From NCBI GenBank assembly GCA_039619475.1, contig CM077116.1, forward strand, positions 249,745,440-249,809,439: 64,000 nt of DNA. Reading direction: 5' to 3'. Source of the DNA: Icerya purchasi (lineage: Eukaryota > Arthropoda > Insecta > Hemiptera > Monophlebidae). Within the stretch, counting starts at the first letter, position 1. Each line of letters starts with the position of its first letter. A program made the position numbers and the translations under genes. The notes under the pieces are model-generated. The model did not search any database. It was not told the origin of the DNA and worked only from the letters and a program-made list of their open reading frames with translations. Below, piece by piece: positions 11,607-22,740 of this stretch.

Positions 11607-12689
11607 CTAAAAATATGGACTACATTTTTTATTTTTTATTTTCATGGTAAGAACACCCTAAAAAGTCATCAATATTTATTTTAAATTTTTGATTTTTTTC
11701 AGATTTTTGTGTATTTATAATAACTATTTTAGTTCTCATAGGGGAAGATTACCCCCCTCCCCCCCGTAAACACAGCCTTGATGTTTACGTTTATATTAAT
11801 TATTTCAATTTAAATTACTATCTCGTGGTAAATGTTGAATTTTACTTCCCGATTTAAAATGAATCCCAACAAAAATATCGATAAGAACATAAACTATTAA
11901 AAAATAAATAGCTTCTTTTTTCTTTCTTTTTTTTTCTTTTTTTTTCTTTTTTTTTCTTTTTTTTTTTGAAATAACAACACGGTTATAAAAAATATCGCTC
12001 AGTTCATGTTTTGCTTCTTCGAATAATGAAGCAAATCGGATTTTCCAGTTAGTTACTCCGATTTCGCGACTGTATCGTCAGTAACCAGCCATTAATAACG
12101 TCGTTGAAAGTTTGCTGCTTATAATGTTTCTTTTCCATTATAACACTTATTTATTTTTTGACTGAAGATAGCTATATTCACGTGTCTTTTTCTACAAATT
12201 TCCGTTGTAACAATATACGTATTTCCAACACATCAACCATCGGTTAGGGAATTTAAAGGCTGTTTCCTGAAACGCTATTTTTCTGTTATAATATTTGTAT
12301 TGTCAATATATGCCTCTCTCTAAATGAACGCATGTATTCTGTACTATACTTATGACTTATCAAATTTTTGAACCGGTTCGAGAATAATGTGAAAGAATTA
12401 TAAATACATCAGAGTTTACGATAAAAAGAAGATGTTTAAAATTCCTCAACAATGTGATCGTATCGTACGGAGCGAGATGGACCGGAGAAGACCCATATAA
12501 ACAGCGGGAACTTTATAAGGAAAAATTATGAAAACTAATCCCCGTTTCAATAATGAGCTAATGTCGGGACCATCACTGTCGATAATGAAAGACATAGATG
12601 GGAAATTGTTATGCACGTTCACGACGTCCGACAGAAAGAGGATGTTCAGTCGTCTTTCAAAGTGAATTTTTTCTATTATTATTCCTTTC
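11607..12689. other. No gene recognised; T-rich low complexity at 11903-11967
   Basis: At 11903-11967 there is a degenerate T-run repeat with a C about every ten bases. The rest is AT-rich with no supported feature. Confidence 0.45.
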
Positions 12690-13020
12690 TGGGCTCGCCT
12701 GCGGCTTTGACCCAACCACTGGAATATGTATTATGCTAGGAAATCATATTTTAAGGCGACAGGAGATGGAAAGAACAAAGGATTGAAGTAAGAGAATTAT
12801 AGATGGAGACGGGAAGGCAAGGATAAAGGAAGCACTGTAAGGAGCCGGAAGGCCGAGAGCTAAGATTTTCGAATACGAAAGGGAACCTAATAAGAGCCGA
12901 ACATTCGAAGAAAACACCAGAGGAGCATCAAAGTTGTGAAGGGGATAGGAAGGAGAAGGAGATAAAAAAAAAAACGACGAAAGTTAGAACTGAAGAGACA
13001 GCAAACCACTTCCTATATTC
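12690..13020 (-). pseudogene. Family A non-LTR fragment, strongly decayed (copy 3)
   Basis: Blocks line up in order with the other minus-strand copies: GACCCAACCACTGGAATATG near 12708 (terminal block), GGAGATGGAAA at 12762, GCACTGTAAGGAGCCGGAAG at 12830-12850, and a GAGCCGAACATTCGAAGA block at 12895. The frame is destroyed. Its place beside copies 1 and 2, in the same orientation, may reflect one local duplication or repeated insertion. Confidence 0.5.
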
Positions 13021-13719
13021 TACGTTGGACTGCATTTAACAATTTCATTTTATGAACTCGAATGTGTCCTGTTGTCGACATATTATCAATACAAAAACTT
13101 ATAACAATAAGACAATTAACACGGAATAGTTACAATACAGAGCAGGCAACAAAGATTTGTATGAAATATCTGCCGGCATTTCATAGACATTGGAAGGTTT
13201 AAAAATTGGCCAAGACTAACACGGATATTCACTTTTCTAGCGAGTAGTTTGACGCGCACGCCGTATTCAAATCTTAATTTAACGCATTAAAAATCACATA
13301 CGAGTGTAATATTTCCAAAAGTTAGAAGTGTACATATTTTATCGTTCACATTATTGTAATGGGAATATTTCGTCATTTTGTTTGTTTTTAATGTTCAGTT
13401 TCAATTGAAAAAATGCAGCGACCAACGGGACGTACTCAAAATAACCATAACTTATGCATTTGTTAACACCAACTTAGATTTTTCATGTAAATAGTATATA
13501 CGTTTTACATATAATCTGCGTTTTCTCTGTATGGTAATGTATGAAATCTGAGTATTCTACAGAATAGCTAAGCAATACATGATTACGGCATTTTAATCAG
13601 AATATGAAATAAACGTAATTTATAAAAATGCTCTTTGTCAGATGTAGGATTTTAATGATTTAAATGATCACATTTAAAAACTTAATTTACTGAATTTTAG
13701 TTTATAAAAATATCCCCTT
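13021..13719. other. No gene recognised, AT-rich
   Basis: Nothing beyond short frames. Confidence 0.4.
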
Positions 13720-14640
13720 TGTGGACAATTTGCGAAGAAGCGCAGACCATTTTCTCGCATTGTACTAATAAACACTTTTCCATAGTCGACGCAACATGCT
13801 GTAACGGCATCACGAGTTCTTTTCTACGCTACATAATCGAATTGTGCCTTATCCAGCTGTTCATCCAGTTTTTTCTCAATTCTTCGGTTTAGGTACGACT
13901 CACCAGGTTGATTGTATGAAAGTCTGAGCATTTCCGCGCCGTATTCTTCTTTCGAATAAGGCTAAACGTCAACATTAGAAAGTCCTCCGACATTTCTTCG
14001 GTCTGGTATATTATGTTCAACATTCCACATAACGATTTTTTTTGTTTTTTTTTTACTTTTCCTTAATAAGCACTTTATTAATTGCACTGAAGTTGAGCCC
14101 GGGCCGACCGCTTTTTCACTTTCCGTACCACACTCTCTAATTCCGTCTTTGCAATATCTGGAGCTTTATTCCCAGAAACAACTTCCGGGTGGGGTGGCTG
14201 TGTGTGGGCATATATTATCTTCATATATGTTCTGCTGTTATCATTTAAGCACTTAATTTTGCGGTGACCTACCTTTATCCTGTAGATACTCTATAGAGTT
14301 TGGCATCGCTCTTCGTATCAAGAGACTTTTTTGCTCGTCTACATTTTTTATTTGTATCTTTATTCAGTTTTTGGTACCGCTGACGTTTTCCATTTCAAAT
14401 CCAGAATCTCTCATCTATCATCCATAGTTCCTTCTGCGTTGTCGTATTTTTACTCTGTAAGACTTCGCTTGCAGTTTTTGTCACCGCCGATTTCCATGCC
14501 TGCCATATATTTCTTCAGCATTTCTCTTTACCTTGATTTGATATCGATTGGATCCTGTAGATTTCTGGCTAAACTCTTTGATTCGAGTTTTAATTTTTAA
14601 CGAGCTTGTAGATCATGAGCGAATTGCTGATAGTCTGCCA
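13720..14640 (-). pseudogene. RTE-like reverse transcriptase, linker and N-terminal RT blocks, decayed
   Basis: On the minus strand, in the order expected of an endonuclease-RT polyprotein, I can read a linker (ELWMIDERFWI and KKCRRAKKSLDTKSDAKLY, 14420-14290), then IAKTELESVVRKVKKRSAR near 14150-14090, which stands for the block before KAPGPD. Next come CSDFHTINLVSR near 13960 (the NYRPISLL-type block) and TRDAVTACCVDYGKVF near 13830-13760 (the block with F.DYEKAFD). Several frameshifts and stops separate them. A T/A-rich patch sits where the middle of the palm should be. YADD and the C-terminus are missing. No terminal structures are visible. Confidence 0.6.
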
Positions 14641-15356
14641 GTTGTAAATACAACTATGCACGATGCGGACGTACAGAACTCGCTTGATCGTTGTTTCGTT
14701 ACCCTGCCAGTAGGAATACTAGCACTGCATTTACTAGAGAAGGGAAACTCTAGTTACAATATAGCATGCGCCATGCAGAGTAGAATTGACCGAAGAATCG
14801 AATTCACGGTGTTCTATAGAATCGTAAACAAAATTTTTCATCATTATTTTTAAAACTAAGAGCTACTTATTTTGTATAAAATTGAAAGTAACCGTATTAT
14901 GATCAATACAAATTTAAAATTTTTAATGTAAAACCGCGCGTTAAATTTTTAATAGTTTTTGTTTCACTTGTAATGCTGTGTAAAAAATGTGTTTGATAAC
15001 AATTTGTAATTTTTCGCAAATTAAAAAAAATGTATTTTAATTTAAATTTTGCGACAATTACTGTTACGTTACTATTTACGTGGAAATAGATTTGAAGTCG
15101 AGTACGTTCTAAATAATGAGAAATAGTATAGAAATACATAACGATAAATATCATTCTGCGTAATTATAGTGTAGACACATCGAGAACAAGCTTTAAAGCA
15201 AAAGGGGGAATTAATAAAAGACCGCGTTCCAATTGTAATAATTTAAATGAGTAGAATTGCAATAAGTTGTTCAAAATTCGGTCAGGGTTGTATTGAGAAA
15301 ATTTTCATCTCCGTCATTCTTTCCGATAGAACGAAATTCAATCGTTAAAACTACTT
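14641..15356. other. No gene recognised, AT-rich flank of the Jockey element
   Basis: Only short frames without motifs. It ends in the 3'-side target-site duplication copy of the Jockey insertion. Confidence 0.4.
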
Positions 15357-15365
15357 TAAAAGATG

Positions 15366-15397
<32 letters not shown>

Positions 15398-15577
15398 CAT
15401 ATCTTTACATCAGGACTGGCCTTATTAGGCCATTAACCGATTATTCTAACATTATCAACACAATGGCGAATACAATGCAAACGCTACTGTACACAGTATA
15501 TGTAGATTATTGACCACTGCCAATATTCTATCTTATTCTAACTTAGTGATACTATATGTTAATTTAAAATGATATAT

Positions 15578-18232
15578 TTAAATTAAGTCGGGTGGCTTTT
15601 GGCGTTTAAGTCGCCTACTGCCAGATAATGCGTCTACCAATTCCAACATCTCCAGATTCTCATGATGACGTAAGCGGTCCTGGTGTTTTAAAGCAAATCG
15701 GGCAATGGCTTCATTGATTGTTTCAATCCGCAAATCGTTGTGCAAGGTATCATTTCTTACATACCACGGTGCGTTGGCGATGGAACGTAACAATTTATTC
15801 TGCACCGTTTGGATTACCTTTCTGTTTGTCGGCTTTGTGCATCCCCATAATTGGACACCATATGTCCAGATAGGTTTGATTACTGCCACATACAGGAGCC
15901 TCTTATTTGCAAGGCTAAGCTGAGATTTAAATCCCAGCAGCCAATACAATTTATTAATACGAATTTTCATTTCTTTAGCTTTCATTTTTACATGAGGCTT
16001 CCATGTAAGTTTCGCATCAAGATGAATTCCCAAATATTTCGTTGAGCTGGAATGTAATATCGCTTGTCCGTTTACCGTCACCGGAATACAGGTCGTTCTG
16101 CGAAGTGCAAAGACTACATGAGTAGATTTGTTCTCATTTAGTTTTATTTTCCAGCGAGACGTCCAAGCAGTTAGCTTATCTATAGCCTCTTGTAGCTTAT
16201 GAGTAGCCTCTATCTGAGTTTTATCTTTAAATAAGATGGCAGTGTCATCTGCAAACATTGCTACTAATGCATTTGGTACAGTTGGTACATCCGACGTATA
16301 AAGCAAGTATAATACAGGCCCTAGGACACTGCCCTGAGGAACGCCAGCATTTATAGCGTACTTATCTGATTTAGCTTCGTTATAGTACACCTGAAAAAAC
16401 CTGTTTTTCAAGTATGATTTTATTAGCTCACAGTAGTTGCCAGGTAGCAGCAGGTTTAGCTTGTGCAGTAGGCCTTCATGCCAAACTTTATCAAAGGCCT
16501 GCGCTATATCTAGAAATACTGCAGGGCAAAACTGTTTTTGCTCAAAGGCACTTTCAACATAGTCGGTCACTCTATGAACCTGATCAATTGTCGAGTGACT
16601 ATGCCTGAATCCAAATTGAAAATTAGGAATGATATTATTCTCATTGATTACAGAATTTAAGCGCTTCAAGAATAATTTTTCAAAAACTTTGGACATTATC
16701 GGCAATATAGATATTGGCCGATAGGATGATGACAATTCCGGCTGCTTTCCAGGTTTTAATATCATTATTATCTTCGCTATTTTCCACTGTAAAGGTACAT
16801 ACTGTAACCGCAATACCGCATTACATATATACGTGAGCAGAATTAATCCTTTACGCGGTAGCTCCTTAATAATTCTTGCTGTGATGCGATCAATTCCAGG
16901 GGCTTTTTGGGGATTTAAAGCCTTATCTATAACTGTAGCGACTTCTAAAGGTGAAAAATGAGTAACCGTATGTCGTTTGCTAAATATTAAATTTAGGTTA
17001 GCATCTGAGGTAATATTGTTGGGCGTAAAGACAGCGGCCAGATGTTCAGCGAAGACTTTAGCTTTGTCTTCGTTACTTTTAGCCCAGGTACCAAACTCAG
17101 TCCTAATTGGTGGTTGATAAGATACCGGCTTCTTCAGGTAACGAGTAACTTTCCAAAGTGAATAATTTGTGTCAATATTTGGTGATAAAGTTTGAACATA
17201 GTTATTAAACGATTCTGATTTGGTCCTCTGAATCAGTCTTTTCAATTTCTTACTAATGTGGTTGAAAGTATTTTTATCGTTAACATTCCGGGAAGTCTGC
17301 CAGCGCTTCCTAGCTATTCTCCTTTGCCTAACCATAATTCTTACTTCAGCTGCATATGGTATTTCTTTTTCAACGTTTTTTATTTCGGGTGTGGCTTGCA
17401 CTGCTGACTCCCGAATTTGTTCAGTAAGATTATTTACTGCCAAATCAATATCTCTCGAATTTTTTAACTTAACTTTTAAGTCAATCCTATTTGCAAGAAG
17501 TTCTCTAAATAGGTTCCAGTCCGTTTTCATATTGGTTAATCCATCCTTCTTTTTCCTGGCTACTAAGCTAGTTATTGCTAATTGTACTGGTACATGATCA
17601 GAACTTAAATCAGTACAGTTCCTAATTGTCATATATTTTTCGGATATACCTTTATAAATAAAAAAATCTATTACATCGGGGATTTTACATATATCTGCAG
17701 GCCAATAAGTTGGTTGTCCGGATGAGATCCAATGACAGTGAGTATTCTGCAGAGCTTTCAACAATTCTCTTCCTTTACTGGTGACTAAGCGAGAACCCCA
17801 TTGGGTATGCTTAGAATTGAAGTCACCACCTAAGATAAATCGATGTCCTAGCTTTGAAATGAGATCTACAAACATCTTTTCTTTTATTTTATGCCTAGGC
17901 GGACAATAGATCGCTGCTACATTAGTTATTACATTACCAATTTTCCCAGTAATAATTGCAGCTTGAATGTGTTCTGTGCAATATTTACTATTTTCCCAAT
18001 GAGTGACATTTTCTTTTATCAAAACAGCTGAACCGCCATGCGCTTTGCCGTCTGGATGATCACATCTATATATAGTATATCCTTTAACTTTAATGTAAGA
18101 TTTGGGTGTTAAATGAGTTTCAGAGATCAGTGCAATATCGACATAATTTTCATGAAGGAAAAACTCCAACTCCTCTTTTTTAGGGAGCAATCCATTTGCA
18201 TTCCAAGTTATGATATTAGTGTACGTATTCAT
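15578..18232 (-). CDS. ORF2 endonuclease-reverse transcriptase of the Jockey element (884 aa)
   Basis: This enzyme nicks the target DNA and reverse transcribes the element RNA at the nick. Residues 1-225 form an apurinic-type endonuclease with WNANGL (about 10), SETHL, GGDFNSKHTQWGS (about 136-148) and SSDHVPV (about 210). The RT spans about 425-720 with KAPGIDRITARIIKELP, YRPISILPIMSKVFEKL, FGFRHSHSTIDQ, FLDIAQAFD (about 574), AGVPQGSVLGP and FADDT (catalytic pair D662, D663). The YLGIHLDAKLTW and WGCTKPTN blocks follow. It ends without an RNase H domain, as in Jockey sensu stricto. All signature residues I can check are present and the frame is open, so activity is plausible. The start is the ATG of the ATGA overlap with ORF1. 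Confidence 0.95.
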   Translation of the reverse strand: MNTYTNIITWNANGLLPKKEELEFFLHENYVDIALISETHLTPKSYIKVKGYTIYRCDHPDGKAHGGSAVLIKENVTHWENSKYCTEHIQAAIITGKIGNVITNVAAIYCPPRHKIKEKMFVDLISKLGHRFILGGDFNSKHTQWGSRLVTSKGRELLKALQNTHCHWISSGQPTYWPADICKIPDVIDFFIYKGISEKYMTIRNCTDLSSDHVPVQLAITSLVARKKKDGLTNMKTDWNLFRELLANRIDLKVKLKNSRDIDLAVNNLTEQIRESAVQATPEIKNVEKEIPYAAEVRIMVRQRRIARKRWQTSRNVNDKNTFNHISKKLKRLIQRTKSESFNNYVQTLSPNIDTNYSLWKVTRYLKKPVSYQPPIRTEFGTWAKSNEDKAKVFAEHLAAVFTPNNITSDANLNLIFSKRHTVTHFSPLEVATVIDKALNPQKAPGIDRITARIIKELPRKGLILLTYICNAVLRLQYVPLQWKIAKIIMILKPGKQPELSSSYRPISILPIMSKVFEKLFLKRLNSVINENNIIPNFQFGFRHSHSTIDQVHRVTDYVESAFEQKQFCPAVFLDIAQAFDKVWHEGLLHKLNLLLPGNYCELIKSYLKNRFFQVYYNEAKSDKYAINAGVPQGSVLGPVLYLLYTSDVPTVPNALVAMFADDTAILFKDKTQIEATHKLQEAIDKLTAWTSRWKIKLNENKSTHVVFALRRTTCIPVTVNGQAILHSSSTKYLGIHLDAKLTWKPHVKMKAKEMKIRINKLYWLLGFKSQLSLANKRLLYVAVIKPIWTYGVQLWGCTKPTNRKVIQTVQNKLLRSIANAPWYVRNDTLHNDLRIETINEAIARFALKHQDRLRHHENLEMLELVDALSGSRRLKRQKPPDLI

Positions 18233-19560
18233 TTTGCCTTTTTCCGCTTGGGGCTCACAGGAGGAGATTTTGACTCAAGTTTTAGCAGCCGATTACCAAT
18301 TACCTGTAGTTCATCTGTAATAGTAGCAATCATTGCTAATATGTTACCTAGCTGATTTCTAATTTTATCGTTCTCAGAGAGATCAGTTAATTTTTCCTGC
18401 GGCTTAGGCAATGCCTGAGTTTGCGCTTTAACATCAGATTCTGATTTGGCCACCTGCGAATATGATAGTTCTGGAACAGTATGACAGCTTTTGCTCGCAT
18501 TGGATATATCTTTGCCAGATTTTATCCTATTAACAGCAGAGCTTTTTGCACCATTCTTTCGGTTTAATATTTCTTGATAGACTGAGCACCCTTTCCAGTT
18601 AGCTGTGTGTTCACCACCGCAGTTCGCACATACAGGTTTGCTTTTTTTAGGTTTTTTGCAGTTTTCAGTGATGTGGTTACCTGCACACTTAACACACTTA
18701 GGCTCCCTTCCGCAGAAGTTCCTTGAGTGTGAGAACTTCTGGCATCTTTTGCATTGAATCACTTCTAAAGATTTGGTACGTGGCGATTCAATTTTCACTT
18801 GACAATGAAGCATATGCGTAATTTCAAAAACATTTACATTATTTTCTTTTATTTCAAGTTCCACTCTATGTAGTGGCAGGCTAATAACAGATTTCTTGTC
18901 GTTAATCTTCTTTACAATTTTAATATTGGTGACACGTCTTACTACATGCCCCAAGTTTTGGAGCTCCTCTTTAATCTCCTCAGGATCAGTAGAATGGTGT
19001 AAGTGTCTTATTATAAATACATAGGGCTTGAGAGATTTCAGTTGGTAAGTATGAAAGCCAACATTACCAATAGTATCAACTAGGGTAGGGTCTAGCTTAA
19101 TTTGGTTTAATAGGTTTATATATGTTCGGTATGTTTGCTCATCTGCACATTGTATTTTCACCTCGTCATTACTAAGATTCTTCATCACTGAACTTTCTAG
19201 GCATTTACCTTTTGAAAGATAATCCATGAATTTAGTAATTTCTTTTATGCCATTGATAAATATTGGCGGAATTTTTAATTTGTACTCAACTTTTGCAGCC
19301 AAATTTGCTGCGTTATTTAAATTAGTATTATTTGATTCAAGTCTTACGCCCGATTTCACATTAGCAGATTTAGTGCTGACAGTATTATCGGATTCACCAG
19401 TTAGATCAGAGATCCGTTGTTGCAGCGAACCGATCGTATTTTGCAACGTCTTTATTTGCTGCTGCTGTAACAAATACATCTGATTCAACTGCTCGTAGGT
19501 AGGCGTAGACTCCGAAACCGGCATTTCGCCATCGGTAGTGTCTCCGCTGCCTGAACTCAT
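18229..19560 (-). CDS. ORF1 gag-like nucleic-acid-binding protein of the Jockey element (443 aa)
   Basis: ORF1p of Jockey-clade elements binds the element RNA and forms ribonucleoprotein particles. Residues about 22-55 are Q- and L-rich and look like a coiled coil (YEQLNQMYLLQQQQ). Residues about 167-235 match the PRE/C2HC-associated domain (FHTYQLKSLKPYVFIIRHLHHSTDPEEI). About 267-324 hold three zinc knuckles: CKRCQKFSHSRNFC (CX2CX4HX4C), CVKCAGNHITENC (CX2CX3HX4C) and CANCGGEHTANWKGC (CX2CX3HX6C). The C-terminus is basic (SPKRKKAK). The stop overlaps the ORF2 start in ATGA. The length suits this clade and the frame is unbroken. Confidence 0.92.
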   Translation of the reverse strand: MSSGSGDTTDGEMPVSESTPTYEQLNQMYLLQQQQIKTLQNTIGSLQQRISDLTGESDNTVSTKSANVKSGVRLESNNTNLNNAANLAAKVEYKLKIPPIFINGIKEITKFMDYLSKGKCLESSVMKNLSNDEVKIQCADEQTYRTYINLLNQIKLDPTLVDTIGNVGFHTYQLKSLKPYVFIIRHLHHSTDPEEIKEELQNLGHVVRRVTNIKIVKKINDKKSVISLPLHRVELEIKENNVNVFEITHMLHCQVKIESPRTKSLEVIQCKRCQKFSHSRNFCGREPKCVKCAGNHITENCKKPKKSKPVCANCGGEHTANWKGCSVYQEILNRKNGAKSSAVNRIKSGKDISNASKSCHTVPELSYSQVAKSESDVKAQTQALPKPQEKLTDLSENDKIRNQLGNILAMIATITDELQVIGNRLLKLESKSPPVSPKRKKAK

Positions 19561-19769
19561 AATTCAGTACGCGAGTGTGTTTACATCATCGATGAAACGC
19601 CGCTGTAGTAAATATTACGCGAGATAACTATTTACTGATAAGAGAACAATTGGAAATAATAATCGGAACAGACTCACCGATGTATCTCCGAAGAAAACAA
19701 AAGTAAACGGAACGCACAACAAACAACTGTTACATAAACTCGTAATAGTAGATGATAAAAGATGCAAAT

Positions 19770-21389
19770 GATAATGAATACGCGCGGCAAAAGAGGATTT
19801 TAAGAACATCTGCCTAGTGCGGATATTGAAGAAAATCAGAATTACGAATTTCTCAAAAAAGGTTAATTTTTTCGAGTGAACGCTTCAATTATAATTTTTA
19901 CGTTTAATTATTTTACACATTCGACACGGAGATTATTCGGCAGCTGGACAGTGACTAATGAGGGCCGCAGTTTCCAGTAGCCGAAGAAAAAAAGAATTCC
20001 GGCACTATCAGCGCGCGTTACGTCACGCAATAAGCGACGATCTGTAATGCTGTTAACGAAATGTGATCGATCAATCAATCAATCAATGTTGATCGGTGAA
20101 AAGGTCGAGAAAAGAACCGTGATTAAGGTGGTGGAGCGATGATTGAAAAGCGAAAAAAGACACTTACAAATTCCCTATTTCTTATCTGAAGCAGCTATTT
20201 TTTACAAGTAAAAAGCCCCCTCCCTCTGATTATAAAAATATCTTGCTGCGTATTTACGGCGCGCAGAAAATTTCACAATTTCCCGTATTTTTCAAAATAA
20301 CCTATCAATCATTTTGGACGCGCGTTTACATAAACGTACGTTGCTGAAATCGTATCGAGTGTACATCGTGAGATAGCAGAGCTCCGAATAAAACAAACCA
20401 TCTGAAATAAAGCTACGAAATGAAATAATAAAACCAACACTAACACACACACGTAACCTCTATATACATCTGGTAAGGCCGACGTGTTTTGTTTTTTTTT
20501 TTATGCTTCAGCTTTAATGGATATTTCATTCACGAAATTAAAGTTATACTTTTCATTTTTTTTTTTTTTTTCAGAAAAAGTTTATGTGTATCGTGCCGTT
20601 ATTTGTTTATTTATTTTTAATAAATGAAACTATTAAAAACTTTCGAAAAGGTTGGCAATTGAAAACGGAGCCATATTACGGATTTATTTTAAACGTATTG
20701 AATCCCGGTTTAACGGCGTTGAATCATCTTCGGCAACGCTGATAGGCAGCAAATATGTATTTGTATGCGTTGCCCTTCGTATGTTGTAGCGCAACTAGAC
20801 AAAACTGAAATGCTCGTATTTCAGAGAAATAGATGCGCAACCGTTGCACAAACACGATTAACGTTACGTAGTCCGCATCTGTGATGTGCGACTAAGAGTA
20901 GGTTTATACAAGGAGTCGGTGGGTCTAACAGTAGAATTTTTGATTCGGCTAAGGTGACGTTCGAATGAATACCACACTTCCAGTTCAAGCTTTGGTTGTT
21001 ACGAGCAACCTTAGTCGTGTGACCGTTCTTTACACTGCAACGCGGTGTAAAAAGTTATGAGTTTTTTTGTATCTTTTACTTTTTCCGCTTGCAATAATCC
21101 ATCGAATTTTTACTATTTTGATTTGTTGAGAGAGCTACGAGGAGAGCGAGATACAGTCGTTGAAAAGTCCCTTTTTTTCAGGATGGGAAATCGAGAATTC
21201 CCCTGATAAATGGAAATTATTAGAGAAAAGCTGAATTTAAAAAGAGAGCATGTCTTGCCGAGGATAAATGACATTTTCCACATTGCGGTAGATGTTAACG
21301 AAGAGATTGATCAGCAAAGTAACGAATAATATAGACTATAGCAGTCTGCCAGTTAACTTTTGAGAGAAGACTGTCGCATCTCTTCTTTC
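19770..21389. other. No gene recognised
   Basis: A small (AATC)n microsatellite lies near 20071-20090 and T runs lie near 20490 and 20560. No supported feature otherwise. Confidence 0.4.
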
Positions 21390-21540
21390 TCCGCACTGAG
21401 CCGACTACGTTATTTTTCTTATTCGCTCCATGATTTTATGATCTCTTCCTGTCTTATTTCAAGCTAATCTCTCTTTTCGATTCCCGGTCACGCCGGATTC
21501 AACGGAAATGAGTTAGCTGACAAGTTTGGTTATTTTCTTC
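21390..21540 (+). pseudogene. Family A RNase H core fragment (copy 4)
   Basis: One frame reads ALSRLRYFSYSLHDF, followed by SIPGHAGFNGNELADKFG. This corresponds to the last RNase H blocks (WIPSHCGISGNKLVDSLA in the 54.6 kb copy), including the conserved H and D. A stop falls between the two blocks. It lies upstream of an RT fragment, which is the wrong order for one polyprotein, so it comes from a separate insertion. Confidence 0.6.
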
Positions 21541-21559
21541 TTCTGGTAGGTTTCTTCCG

Positions 21560-22740
21560 GTTTTCTCATCCTCCAATATTATTAGACCCCAAGGAAGTTA
21601 ATACACTTATAAAAAGTCTAAAAAACAAAAATGCTGTAGGACACGATAACATTAGCATTAAAATGATAAAGAACTTGCCAACAAGAGCAAAAAAATGACT
21701 CTTGTGTGCTTATTCAACTCGTGTTTTAGATTATGCTATCGTCTCGCAGCAGTACCTTTACACCTAAGCCGCCCGGTAAGGATGCTTCCTTGGCCGAAAA
21801 CATACGCCCCATCATCAGCTTACTAAGTAATATAAGTAAATTATTCGAAAAGATTATACTTACAAGATTAAGAAAGCACAGTGATGAAAATAATATAATA
21901 TGCCATTAATAAATCTGGTTTCCGACCTAAACTTAGTACAACCATACAACTGGCTATAATCTGTGACAAAATTACCGACAATTTCAGTCTAAACAAACAT
22001 ACAGGAGTATTACTAATAGATATCAAAAAAGCTTTTGATACCACATGGATAGAAGGTACCATATTTAAACTAATTCAACTTAACTATCCTTATTCTTTAA
22101 TATGTATAGTGAAATCGTATCTTTTAAACGGAAAATTTTATGTCAAACTGAATAATTATTAGTTACCCAAAGAGCATACATATAACTGCTGGTGTACCGC
22201 AAGGGAGCATTTTAGAACCGTATTTATTCATAATACTTTTAAACGACATTCCTAAAATCAAAGAGTCTGAAATATACATATATGCAGACGATACTGCAAT
22301 AGTGTAGCATCATCCTATAGAACAGACATAATAACAAATAGACACTGGAAAGAGCAGCTGACACGATAATAAAATATTTTAAAAGTGGCAGGTTAAAATA
22401 AACAGCAATAAAACGGAAGCCATTTTATTTACTAGAAGACGACCATGTGTATACCAAAAGAAGTAGTAAACATCCAAGACAGACAGGTGAAATGGAAGGA
22501 TGAAATCTAGTACACCTAAGTTTAACACTTGATAAAAGATTAACTTTCACGAAACTTATGAAAAAATAAAGTTATAAAAGCTCAGAAAGAGATTTGTTGT
22601 CCATAGCCATACACTGTAATAGAAAATCGCATTTAACACCGGAAAACAACAAACTTATTATTATCTGTAAACAAATCATCCTTCCCAAAATATTATATGC
22701 GGTGATAATTTCGTCGTCTATCAGTTAAATTACAAATATA
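21560..22740 (+). pseudogene. Jockey-like reverse transcriptase, multiply broken
   Basis: RT blocks appear in order through several frames: LDPKEVNTLIKSLKNKNAVG and HDNISIKMIKNLP at 21590-21685, ISKKAF-like remnants of the palm block near 22022-22045, [20 protein letters not shown] at 22180-22240, and ADDTAIV at 22284-22305. Then come VKINSNKTEAILF near 22385-22430 and a decayed thumb. Stops and frameshifts make it non-functional. It lacks the endonuclease and has no clear tail. TTTATG-rich repeats at 22745-22785 could be a decayed terminus, but that is a guess. Confidence 0.75.

Larger units (their letters stand above)
15357..19769 (-). mobile_element. Complete Jockey-clade non-LTR retrotransposon with 14-bp target-site duplication
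   Basis: The element proper runs from 19755 (5') to 15371 (3') on the minus strand, about 4.39 kb. TAAAAGATGCAAAT flanks it on both sides, at 15357-15370 and 19756-19769, with no mismatch. The T run at 15371-15397 is the poly(A) tail. The order is a 5'UTR (19755-19561, 195 bp), ORF1 (gag-like), ORF2 (endonuclease and RT), a 3'UTR of about 180 bp, then poly(A). Both ORFs are fully open. Exact duplications, an uninterrupted tail and open frames point to a recent insertion. Jockey elements carry internal promoters, so the 5'UTR probably drives transcription, but I cannot locate the promoter elements. Confidence 0.93.

Noticed and set aside
15705..17597. Plus-strand frames of 60-113 codons inside the Jockey ORF2
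   Set aside because: Shadows of the strongly supported minus-strand ORF2.
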